Assembly: GCA_026874595.1 (NCBI GenBank)
Contig: CM049318.1
Span: 32,807,956-32,871,955, forward strand
Reading direction: 5' to 3'
Source of the DNA: Sipunculus nudus
Taxonomy: Eukaryota > Annelida > Sipuncula > Golfingiida > Sipunculidae
DNA: 64,000 nt
The notes beneath the pieces were generated by a model that saw only the letters and a program-made list of their open reading frames with translations, did not search any database and was not told the DNA's origin. A program made the translations under genes and the position numbers. The stretch's first letter is position 1. Every line of letters begins with the position of its first letter. Below, piece by piece: positions 17,975 to 30,922 of this stretch.

Positions 17975-20649
17975 ATGCTAGATCCTAATATCCTATTAGG
18001 AACCTGTTAATTTTACGGTATTGCTTTTTGGCATAAGGCCTTGTGTTTGGTACACACACAAACCCACACTGACACACCATCACACACATATGATATATTT
18101 ATCACATTGTTCTAGATTACAGCCTGGGAATCATCATCCATGATAAGGATCATATACTATTATATAACATTGGTACAAAGCACAAAAGAGGTCCTACACC
18201 ATGCCTGGGAAAAATATCATATCGTTTTAGATTGGCATGGCATAGGTGAGTCCGTTCCCCGATTAGGGCTACCTGTTGGTAGATCACGGCAGTTAATTTC
18301 ATGATAGAATATGTCTCACAGGAGAAAGGATACTGATGCTGAGAAAAAAGGCAAATACATTCATCCATCTATTACGTCTTGGATATCCGTCCCATGTATT
18401 TAAGTATCAAAATGGGTATGGGCGAACAGGGTCTCGTATTTTTAAAAATTTAGTCAGTGTTTCAAATATTCTATTTTATCAATATCACTGCATATGAACT
18501 CTGTTCTTGGATCACAGTGAACCATATAACCACAAAGTATGAGTTACGTTGACCCAGTAGATGCTGACAGAGATAAGTAATGTACCAGAGGGTGAGCATG
18601 GTAAACAAGTTCCCCTGTGTAATTATGACAATAATTTTATTGAAATGTACATAATGGGATACATACGATGTTTACAGAGATATGCCTGAGTGTTGTTACA
18701 GTCAGCTGATATCCATTTTCCTTCCTTGTTTATCTGTAAACATCGTCCCTCCGTGGGGAGCCGGCTGTCTCCAGTTTCCCAGTTATCTCCCGACACTTCA
18801 TCCTCCGTGGAGACACCTGATATTTAATCATTAAGTAAATACTCATATGAGCGTAAAGAAAATTTATGCGAAATGAATATGAGGAAAAATTGAGTCAGAT
18901 ATAACCTAAAAGGCCACCCATTTAAAGGGGCCCAATCACCTATAAAGCATGTTGGCTTAACATGAAAAATAGCTTCTTCCCTTTAAAATAAATCTGTACC
19001 TGTCAAAATATTGCCCTGAAAGCGTTTGCTTTCTCCTGTGCACAAATGTTAAAAACAGTGGACCGGGCGAGATGACAGGTGTCAACATAAGCACAACGCG
19101 TGTGGCCGTGTGCATCGCTGAGCCAAAACCTGTGTCAATCAGGAGACGCCTGGTCTTACTGGGCCCAAAAATGTAATTCATGTTTCTGCCCGCTGAAACA
19201 CAGCGTGTTGCCCCTCTTAATCGGACCTCCGGTCACACGGCCTTGTTATAGTAAACAGGCTGTGTTTACCAACACGAAGAGCCATAACAAGGTGTTAAAC
19301 AGCCGCATGTGAGGAACTGAGACTGTATACTGGCACGGTTTTGCTGGGAAATTTGTATAAAGCAAACCTGAACTGATAGTGTGAAAGAACAGCCATAATT
19401 TAGCTCCTAATTATGTCCCTTTAATTTGCTCAACTTTAGTTTGGAAACATAAATGCTTGGGAGCTGGGAGTCACTATGCACCATGAATATGCTTTTCCTT
19501 ACAATAAATTTTAATGTTTAATATCCACTGATGGGGATGCGTTTGTAGGTTTTATAAAAGACCACCATCCATTAGTTTAGATAATCTTATTAAGTATTTG
19601 ATTGAGTGATGCGGGATCCAGCGTTTGTGTTTTATTTGTCATTGTGTAATAATTATTGATGAAATAATGAAATGACTAACGAATGTTATTGTCATATCAG
19701 GCCAGGATTATATTGAAAATGCCTCTGAAGACGGCACCTACATTGTATCAATTACCTCTGCCTAAAATTTGTTCATGATTAACAGAAGCAGAAGTTATTT
19801 TCGTCTAGCTAATCCAGAAAAGTGCAAATCATTATATTCCATGGCATATACTAATACAAGACTATATTTACTCATATGAACAATACCCAGCCTAATATCA
19901 TACTATATGCTTGATTCTCACATGCATATATTCATACACCCACATACACAGTGACGTAACAGGAGCTTCGTTAGATCATGTAACCCCATAAATGCCGAAT
20001 AGGGTGTCTTTTTAATACCTGTCCCGAATTTTTAGTCCAGCGGAGCCGTCTTAGACCATTAGCATCTTGAACTACCGTCTTCATGTTGTAATTATAACGT
20101 CCGTCAGGAAAGTTATTGCCGGCGTTGGTCTATTTATCTGACTGTTTATTTCCCTGTTTGTCTCTTAGCATCATTATTAGTTATGAAGATTAACAGTTAT
20201 GAAGGGACTTTGATGGAATTTCTAACAGTTCATATGGGAACTAATGCGTAATAATACGATATGGAATGTCCAAAAAGACAGTCATGCGTTATTCAAGAAA
20301 TATTAGGAAAAAAAATTAACCTTTATCCCAGACCCACACTCGGCTAGTGGCTGACACCCAGGCCGGAGTGCTGATTTTACTCTCCATTGTTTTTAACACG
20401 TTAAGAGTAGATGCAAGGTGAGATCCTCGGGACTTGTCTAGCTGAGCACATCCAGTCACAGCTACTTCCCAGTCAGATGTTTTATTCAAGAACATGAGAC
20501 ATTTGTTTTGATTTTCAGTCTCAACTTCCGTTTCCCAACAAGAATCTTTCTTATCTGAAAAGAATATGAGAATTAAACGTATCTCTATTCAATTCATACA
20601 TCTATACACATGACTGAAATATGTAGATATTATATATGTTCATCGGAGA

Positions 20650-20691
<42 letters not shown>

Positions 20692-23600
20692 AAGCCAAAA
20701 AAATAAAAGGTATGGTTCACAGGCACCGCCCACGTCAATTTTAACCCTGCATAAAAACAATTTTTATTTTATCTTTTAAGAAGATAAAATAGTACAGTTA
20801 ATGAGTACTTTTACCTTTTCAGCAAAACGATCTGTTTTTTTAATGCTTTTCCTTGATCATGTGACTATTTTATAGAAACATACAAAAAATAAAAAATATC
20901 ATACCGCCCGCCCGCACTGATTCCTGCAAAAAAAAAACTGCCTGAGAACTCTACCCTTTTTTTTTATTTTGGCCTAACACCTAGATGTTTACAGTCGTTG
21001 AGCGGGCTCGAAAGATAAACCTGTTCTTGCCTTTCCCTTGTTGCTTACACCAAGTCCAACAAAATGTTTGACCCGAATATTGACAAAACTATTACAAAAT
21101 ATATTACAAAAATAAAGTCATCAACCCCTGTACGCCTTCCCTCCTACTAGGAGGTTGAATGAAATAAACCTGATATGGTTTAAGCATTGTTATATAGTCA
21201 AGGCTTAATGATCACTCGAGATACACCAATGATGTGGCAAACCTTAGATCCCCCCTATTCATCAAGTATAGCAATATCAACCGAGATCGCGCATGCGGAT
21301 CGGGGACATCAGTTCTCGCTTAGGATAATTGGTGTATCATTACAGTATTACGCTTGCTGTTTTTATATATCGACATCGCATTTTCTGGCAGCTGAGCAGT
21401 TGCTTTTATTGACATTATGGTGGCCCACTCCATTTGTGAGACTTTCAGTCACTGTGACACAAGGAAAAGGTTAAATCTGCACAAGAAAATGGTACATCTG
21501 AAATGTCACCCGCAGTGCTGCTGTCTGTACAAAAAAGAAATGGTTTTGGCAAAACCAGTTAATAAAAAAATTGCGACTGTATTTACAAATTTGGATTAGA
21601 GCCTGGTTTATTTTATTTGAAGCATATGGTTATACCTGAAGATTAAATTTATTCACTCTGGATTTTTCTCCTGATACAATATTTTAAAGGGTCGAGTGGA
21701 TGTTAGCCTTTAGAGTTCTGTGACTATTGTTCCAGCGATTTATGTTTCCTGGTTATAGGTATTTTATTTTTTTGTTTGTATTTATTCTATGTGAAAAGAA
21801 AATGTATTCTATATATATTTCTTATTAAACAAAGTAAGGTGCCAGGACTGCACACAAATTTTCTGTGCATTGTGATTTTCGAGTGTGCTTATAAATGTTT
21901 GATTTCCAGATGTAGCTACCAAAATATATATCACTTTTCTCTCATAGCCGTCAACCTTTCCCCCAAATGAAAACTTAGACATCATGATTCCTCAGTGCTG
22001 TTATAAAATAAATACAATTTTAAAGGTTTTTCTTGTGCCCTTCTACTCAAAACCCTTACCTAAAACACACATGGGAAAGTAGAGGCTAATACGACTTGTA
22101 CATGGTACACTTTTTAGTCTCAAACCATGCAAGGGGAGGTTGTCCACCACGACACACTGGTGCTGACTCAAAACCCCTCTTGGATATCCCGGTGCCCACA
22201 GGTTACCGACTGTAACAAATAATGTAGACTGATTGGCACTGTAACCTCACATACCAGTGATATTTGAGGTTAAATGTTTCAAAACCACAATCTTTAACAC
22301 ATCACTCATTTATCCAAATCCAGAAACAACTGCATGTGCTCATTCCGTAGTATGGTTTCATTTTATGATTTTTACTAACATATAATACATATATGTTATC
22401 AGACGTCATAGTATATCAGCCGATCTTTGACGAAATATACAGCCATACGTTATTTAGTACATATTAAACCCAGCTATTAATATATATTTCTGTTTCTAAT
22501 TCTCTTAGATAAACAGAACCACGACCTCATATTTTATTAATTCTCTCCAAATAAATATACATATTTTACAGATAAGATAAAAGTTATATGATTCTGCAAA
22601 TGCAAGTGCATCACCGCTGAAATAACGTGGTGTATAAGCATAAATTTCCACTCTTACGGCATAGGACTTGTATTATATCCATATATAGACAGTGTTGTAT
22701 AAAATAGCAATAATCACATATAGAATTGTTCGTCCTGCTGAGCAATCAATCGATTAAATTAATAACCTTCAGTTAGTATTGCCTGGTCCAAACTGAATAG
22801 CAAACTTTCTCAAAATTAAGCTATTAATTTTAGAAAGTTCAATTAAATAAAGAGATTAAGGATTTTTGCGCATAACCATGCTTTGATGTTTGTTCAACTC
22901 ACCATAAACTGTTTTAGTATTATATACGGAGTTGACGTCCTTCTTCTTCGAGCACAGAAACTTTTCATTGCACCAATAGCTATTACACTTGTCCTCGCGA
23001 TCCTTTGTAGCAAAGTTGTTGCCGCAGCAACAATGCTCTCTTCTTAAATTCTTGATTTGTAAAAAATAGTAATTACATATATCGGGGATCGATTTTGTAT
23101 TTTAACATTAATCTGTAGAGCCATCAAGGGATATAGTCCCCGGGATACATCGATTTAATTGCAAAATTTTATCGTTAATCTTAGGTTTAATTTCCGTTGT
23201 AGTATACTTTGAGACATTAGAAAATGGCATTCTTAAGTTGCACAGACGGTAGTACTGCCCTTCAGCTGAAAAAAAAAAACAACCCCTCCCGCTATATCGG
23301 TGATTTGCCACAATCATGCCATGCAACCTTCGGATCACAATATTTCCGGAAGGCCTTGGCAGATTTGGATGATCTTGGTATCTAGTTGTAATGTTTTAAG
23401 GATTACCGACATGATAAGCATGGTTTCACGGCCATTTGAGGTCAAAATCAGCGTGAAAGGTGAAGGTCAAGGTCACTTTGAGGCCTTAAAGGCAGATGTT
23501 ATCCTCTTCTTGCACGAAATCTCTATATATATTATTTATTTGACACAATCTCACAGTTTCTGTGCAAGATTGATTGATTGAGGTTTTGATAAAGGTGTTC

Positions 23601-26600
23601 ATAAAGCATAGTTACTTAGTTCAAGGGCAAGGTCATCAGTTATACAAAACAACTTATAGGGTTAGGTTGATCCATTGATTGATAATACAGACGAGTTTGA
23701 GTATGCTTATCTGATTAATTAAGAAGAGATTCTCTTGTTCACTTGCGGAATGAACATACACTTAAAATATTCGAAACCAGTTTCAAAACATAAAATTAAT
23801 TCTTCTTATTCTCGGGATTTTCAAACAGTACCAGCTTCAGTTTTTAAGTCAATGAATAAGTGCTTTTGTGCTCTTTATGGTACTTGGAGTAACTGCAAAG
23901 AAATGAACCGTTTTCGGCACACACTACTTCTCAACAAGATTCCGCAGAGAAAAGCAAAGCAAACTCTGTCCAAGCTCAGTTCCTTTGACCCCGCCAACCT
24001 TCCCCCCTGCCCCTATGTCCTTGAGCAGAAAATCTCCAGGGTCAAACTTCTAAACCATATATCGGCAAATGCAAACCTGTTTCATGAGGAAAATGATATG
24101 GAGGATGATGAAATAAGCGATAAAAATAATTATGAAAAAGAGAGTGATAGTGACAATTGGAGCAGTGTTCAAATCATGTAATATATTAACTCACTATACT
24201 ATAATAATTTAAGCTAATGAGCCTATTCCATGCACATAACAATATACAACTTAGTTTTAATTATAAACTAGAAATTAGATCAATTTCTTTTCAATTATTT
24301 AGGTTATTAGCATAAATTTTAAACCTTTATCTTAAATTTTACCCAACTTCGATCACGGCACTTCTTTCCATTTAACACTGTTGATTTCATTTTCACAGCA
24401 TATACACATGATTATTGAACCTTTTAATATCTGAAATATCAAAGAAATTGATTAAAAATTTCAATGAATTGATTAAGAAAAGTATATTGTTTTCAATTTT
24501 CAAAGACCATGTCATCTTTTTTTTACATCAACCTCACCCAATTCATTGAGTTAAGCCTCGGTCACAACCGGGATACAGGCGTCGTCGTACGGCAAGTGTT
24601 TTGGGCTATTCCGTGCTGAAGACGCACGGCAACCGTGCGTTTTTCAAAGGCCGCATAGATTCCGCAACGACCGTAACTGACAAAAGCGCAAGCGCTAAAG
24701 TTGATGCGGTGGCCGTGCGTCAGGTAGCCACCTACGGCTCCGTATGGGCAACGTACATTACACGTGCGGATGTCGTAGGATACCCGTGCGATTTTTAACT
24801 CCTGCTCGGCTACCCGAGAGACGTACGGCGTACCTACGGCTGTCGTAAAGGGTCTTTGCGGCTTCCGCAAGGTTATCTTGCGGCGTCCGCAGGGTTAGCT
24901 TACTTTACCGGGTGAAGGCAGTGGGAATGAGGTAGACACCGTGCCGTTCCCGCACGTCGGCCGCATAAGTATTCCTCCGGTTTAAAAAACCGAACGGTGA
25001 TCTACGATGTGCGGTGGCTGCAGCGGGTTGTGACCGATGCTATAGTATTCCTGCGGTCCCCGAAACCGTGCGGTACTCTACGGTGTGCGGTGAACGCAGC
25101 GGTTTATGACCGAGGCTTTATACAGCTGTGTTATGTAACCGGATCCAGGCATCTGCCCTAGCTCAGCTTGGATGGGCTTCCGCTCTGCCCTACCCCCCCC
25201 CCCCCCCCAGGGATGATGTGTCAACTAGATAAATATTGTAATTTTCTATATGTGATTCATTCTTTTTCAAGACTTTTGCTACATTTAGGATTATGGATTT
25301 ATCCATCAAGGTGTTAAAATAATTAAAGTGTATATCTAATTATGTCCAAAGAGTAAACATTGCTACTATATTGTGGATGTTTATAAGATGAGGATTTCCT
25401 TACATCAGATGAGTAAAAACCTTTGAATATTTTTCACCAGCCCTATTCAGTCGCCTGCATGTCATCCTTGTTGACCTTTCAGGCTAATTATACACGCTTC
25501 CAGCGGGGAATACTGGGCAGGTAGCTTGCTCTTGGCAGGCCACGTCTGTCCCCAGATGCGAAACCCGCTACCTCTAGTAGTTTTTTTGGTCAACAACATA
25601 TCGATAAACAATTATTATTTTTTATTGTTTATAATAACAACTTTAAAAAAATGGAAAAGAGAATTAATAGTTAATGAGTTAACTGATGTTGTATGGATCT
25701 TGCATGAATGGCCCATAGGACACCAAATAGTAACCTTTGGTTATTGCTACAATTCAAACTCAATAATAAAAAAAAATCAATAAAATTGATCTATACTTTT
25801 AGGGATGATATCAATGATATCAAATCAATGATAGACAAGGCTCCAGTTGATTATATAAAAATTATTCTAAATTTACAGGTATTTTCCAAGTGTTTCAATT
25901 TGTTAATTATATTATTTGCAAAATTCAGAAAAAAATAAAATATCTCAAAAATTTAAGATTTTACCCAGACTAATACTAATAACAGATGTCATTATGTTTG
26001 ACTCATGATATCAAAAGTCATGGCTATAACAGATGTCACATGATACTATGTAAATAATCAAAATTTATATTAAAGATCCCTTTATTTCCACATCTCCAGA
26101 TTGCTTCTTGTATAACTTATTGGGTGTTCTTATCCTTGAGGTATTTTTTACATGTGTATTAGTTTTACAGATGAGATTACTTTTCATTTTTTATATATGT
26201 ATTAAATAAAATAAAATAATTCAAATGTGATTAAACAAATCAGAGCTTAAGCAAGATCTAATTATGTCTACAGTTTTAATAATTGTCCAAAGACTCTTGC
26301 TATGTCCAGTGTGTGAACATAAATTAACTTATATTAAATATAAATTCAAGCCGTTTATCCAGTTACTTATGAATCTATCAGTTTAGTTTTGCTTGATGCA
26401 AATGGATGTTTGACACCTTTTAATGGCTCTGCGTGCTTATGAACACAGTCCACGTGTGTCTGTTTACCATAACAAGACCGCGTGACAGGAACCCGATTGT
26501 GAGCCTCAACACGCGATGTTTCAGCCGTCGGAAACATGTATTACATTTTCGGGGCCCAGTCAGTCAGGGCACCGCACGATTGACAGTTGTTGTGGTTGAG

Positions 26601-29600
26601 TCCCGACCAGACATGGGGTATTCATATTCAGTATTCATATTCATTGTATTCGAATACAGGTATTTTCAGTATTCGTATTCGTATTCGAATACATTTGTCA
26701 AAAGTACAAAAGTATTTGTATTCGTTTTCAAATACATTGCTGAAGTATTCACATTCATGAATACTTTTCATGAATACGTGCAGTATACATTAATGTTGTT
26801 TTTCCATTTGGAAAAATGTCCCATTATTTCAATAGTGATTGATTTGGACCCACTTAACACATGCACACTAACAATCTTATTTACACATTTTGACATTTTA
26901 TACTTTATTCATATTAAATTAATATTAATGTGTTTATTCTGTCATGCGTATGTACATCTCCATCAGTCAGACCCTCTTTACTTCTACATTTATCCTACAC
27001 CAATGTTTTTTATACATACTAATCAACAGCTATCTACATGGGACAAGCAACGCTGTCCATATCCTTTGCTCTGTTCCCTTTATGCCTGATAATGCCACAA
27101 TAAATTTCCTGTGTAGATGCTGGAGGTAGCTAGGCCTGCATGCTACTAGCCAAAGTCCACTCCAAGTTCAAAGTATTGAAAGCTTAGTAATTACCTCTGC
27201 GTGGTCTAGGTAACAGCCCTGACAGGAATGACAGCTCATTACCTTACTTGACCAAACCTGATGTCCATGCCAGTGTCTTGGTAAACCTGTTATTCACATA
27301 ACTGTGAATTGTGTACCTAGATACAGGTACAAGTTAATGGCCCCGACCCTGTTCAATGTACATACTAGCCAACTTTAGACATGATGCATGTAGGCAACCC
27401 CCTGAATCTATCCTTTGTTGGTTATTGTACATTGTGCTGATAGTATAACGCTGTAATGAACTTCCTGTTAAAGAGGCTGGAGGTTGACCAGCTTGCTAGC
27501 CAGGTAGCTAGCTACAAAGGCAGCAAGGATGAATGCTTTGTAATTACCCCTGCCTAAGATGGCTAACTGCCCTGTCAGGGGTGACACCTTTGTACATGCA
27601 ATTGACCAAAGCCTGGTGTCCATTTCAAGTACCAGTATCAAATTTGTACCTGGAGTACCTTATACCAGGTACAGGAACTTTGGTTCCAGGTACAGGTACA
27701 AGGTACTTCCTACTCATGACAGCCAGATACAGGTACAGGTACTCTGAATTGTGTACCTAGGTAAATGTACAGGTACAGGTACAAGTACCTGGCCCCAACC
27801 ATGAAAGGAACATTCATTTATATATTTTGTGTAACAAACTACCATAATATATAATACTCCGTCATTATGCGGTTTAGAAATTAATGCATACACAGCGGAT
27901 TACATGAATATTTTAAATTTTGGACTAAAATACATTTTGCAAGTGTGAATATATGATGATTGCAGTTAATAATATTAAACAAAAATGATACTTCATGAAT
28001 ACATTTGTATTTGTATTTGAATTCGTATTTGAATACATTTCTGTTTTGGAGTATTTGTATTCGTATTCGTATTCGTGTAACCATGCTGTATTCGTATTCG
28101 TATTCGAATACATTTCTCCTGTATTCGACCCATGACTGGTCCCGACCGATGTATTATGTTGCCACTTGTGATCCTGCCCGGTCCACTGTTTTAAATATTT
28201 GTTTACAGGAGTAAGCAAACAATTTCAGGACAATATTTTGGGAGGTACACATTTATTTTGAAGGGAAGAAGCTATTCTTCGTGTTAATAAGACATGCTTT
28301 ATAGGTGAATGGGCCCCCTTTAAATTTATGAAACTTGTATGTCTTAGATTCTCAACAATTTTGATTGACTGAAACTGAATAAATACTCATGAGATACAAT
28401 TTACATGATAAAACTGACAAAATGGTGTATACTTGTAGCATCAGGCCAATCACTCCATTTCCAAATGTAAATTATTTAAAATAATTGAAATAAGTCCTCT
28501 TCGCAATATAGCAGGATTTCATCCAAACCTTTCATAGCCATGGTTACTTTGTCTGAACCAGTTGGTTCTTATACCTTGTTACAGGTGTCTGTTTTATTGT
28601 GCGCAGGAGTGTTACATGTGTTACATGTTATAAGTTGTTTCGCATACCTGATGACCATGACCTTAAACCACGTTACTTGGCTTTGAGAACTACTTTATCT
28701 GAAACTCATTCAATCAATCTCCCACTGAAACTATGATATAGTGTCAACATAAAAAAATATATGGAGAACCGGCTTCTGTGGCTCAGGGGTAGAGCGCAGG
28801 ACTCAAAGCCGGGAGATCGTGGGTTCAAATATTAGCCGAGGCAGTGAGGTTTTTCACGGTCGGTCCCCACCCAGGGTGAGCGCTCTGCAGGCTTAATGGG
28901 AAGGCTTTACCCCACAGCCGTGTATCAGTCACATACGAGTGCGTTCCTCGGTGTTATGACCCAGCAATGGAGATGATTACACACCCAGGACCCGCAGGTG
29001 CGGTAGTCACCGGGCCTTGGTGACACCAGGATACAAAAATAAAAATGATAGGAAGCGAGTGCTACCGCCCTGTCAAGTAGTCCCAAACCAAAATGGAAAC
29101 TCTGCAGATGTACATACTAAGGTTAAGAATTAGATAAATTAGCATTAAAAATGGAATAAATAAAAAAAATATATAGAGAGATATTTTGAGCAAAAACAGG
29201 TTATCATCTGCTTTTAAGGCCTCAAAGTGACCGTGACCTTGACCTTTGGCCTTGATTTTACCTCTGATGGCCATGAAATCATGCTTATCATGTCGGCCAT
29301 GCTGGAAAACATACAACTAGATACCAAGATCATCCAAATCTGCCAAGGCATTCCAGAAATATTGTGATCCGCAGGTAGCATGGCATGATTGTGGCATATC
29401 ACCGATATATGGGCAGGGGTTGGCTTTTTTTTTAGCTGCAGGGCAGAACTACCGTCTTTGCAACTTAAGACTGCCATTTTCTAATGTCCCAAAATATACT
29501 ACAATGGAAAATAAACCTAAGATTAACGATAAAATTTTGCAATTAAATCGATGTATCCCGGGGACTAATATCAGGTTCCAGATAAGTTTATAGATCATCG

Positions 29601-30453
29601 GAGCGCATGAGCGTATTTCAAGAAACAGAAACTTGTTTTGTACATTTTTATGGCCTGTTACATTTAGGAGTAAGTGAGAAGACTTAGCGCAGGACACCAG
29701 TGATCAATGTAATTTTAAGATATCTTTTGGTTTTATTGGGATATTTCATGAGGGAAAAATCGGTTGCTTACACGTAAAATTGATTTTGTGGACGATGATG
29801 CCATTTCAGGATCAGAGAATTGTTATTTAGGAATTTGCAAACTATTATAATACTAGATCATAGGTAATTTAATAATAAATTCCATTCCAGACGTTACATT
29901 GAATTTGATATTTTCATGTTTTGGTAGAGGATCTGGTTAATTTTGTTTCTGTTTCCGATTACATGGTTTAACGAGAAAGGGGTTTAGCATCTGATATCTT
30001 GCATGATATATCCTTTGACATTGTGGTGGAAGTGCCATTTCTTTATGTTGACATTGATGGCCTCCGCAGTACTAAATGGACCTGACAGAATTCATGCATT
30101 GGTAAAGGACGAAACGGTAATATTGCATTATATTAGTCTTTTAGAGATACAAATGTTGCTTTTATCTTCTGTGCATTATTCCGTTTACATATAAAAAGAT
30201 AATTTATGCAATTTGTGTCCGACCTTTGCCATGCATGCAAACACCAGTATTATATTAATCTGTTTCAATCTCTATTCTCAGGATAAAAATAACATCAGAC
30301 ATGTTCTACGTAATACTGCTTTCCATGCAATTTTCCTACATGGTTAATGTAAATTATGAAAGATGTTGATGTACACTGTTGAGTCTTTGATGTTGTAGAT
30401 CTAAATATAGATTGGTATATTTTGATTTGGCACTGGGCATATTTTATACAAAT

Positions 30454-30484
<31 letters not shown>

Positions 30485-30486
30485 CA

Positions 30487-30542
<56 letters not shown>

Positions 30543-30851
30543 TTTAGTTTTCATGAAAGTATGTGAATAATCCATAACAAATGGAGATATACAGAGAATC
30601 TCTACCCGTCGACTTACCCATTCACCCAAGGAGTAAAACGTGTAATCACGGCAATGATCTTTACAATCCCAGGCCTTCATCACGTTAGTGCAGCTCTTTT
30701 TGAGGAGATAACGTCCTTCTGTACTCGAAGGATAACAGCCCTGGTAGTGGAACGGCCTCTGCTCCTTTTCTCCTAATATGATCAATCTCTAATAAATAAT
30801 CCTCATAAATGTTTAGCCTCCTTTATGTAAAGTGTATATAAGCCACTGAAG

Positions 30852-30922
<71 letters not shown>
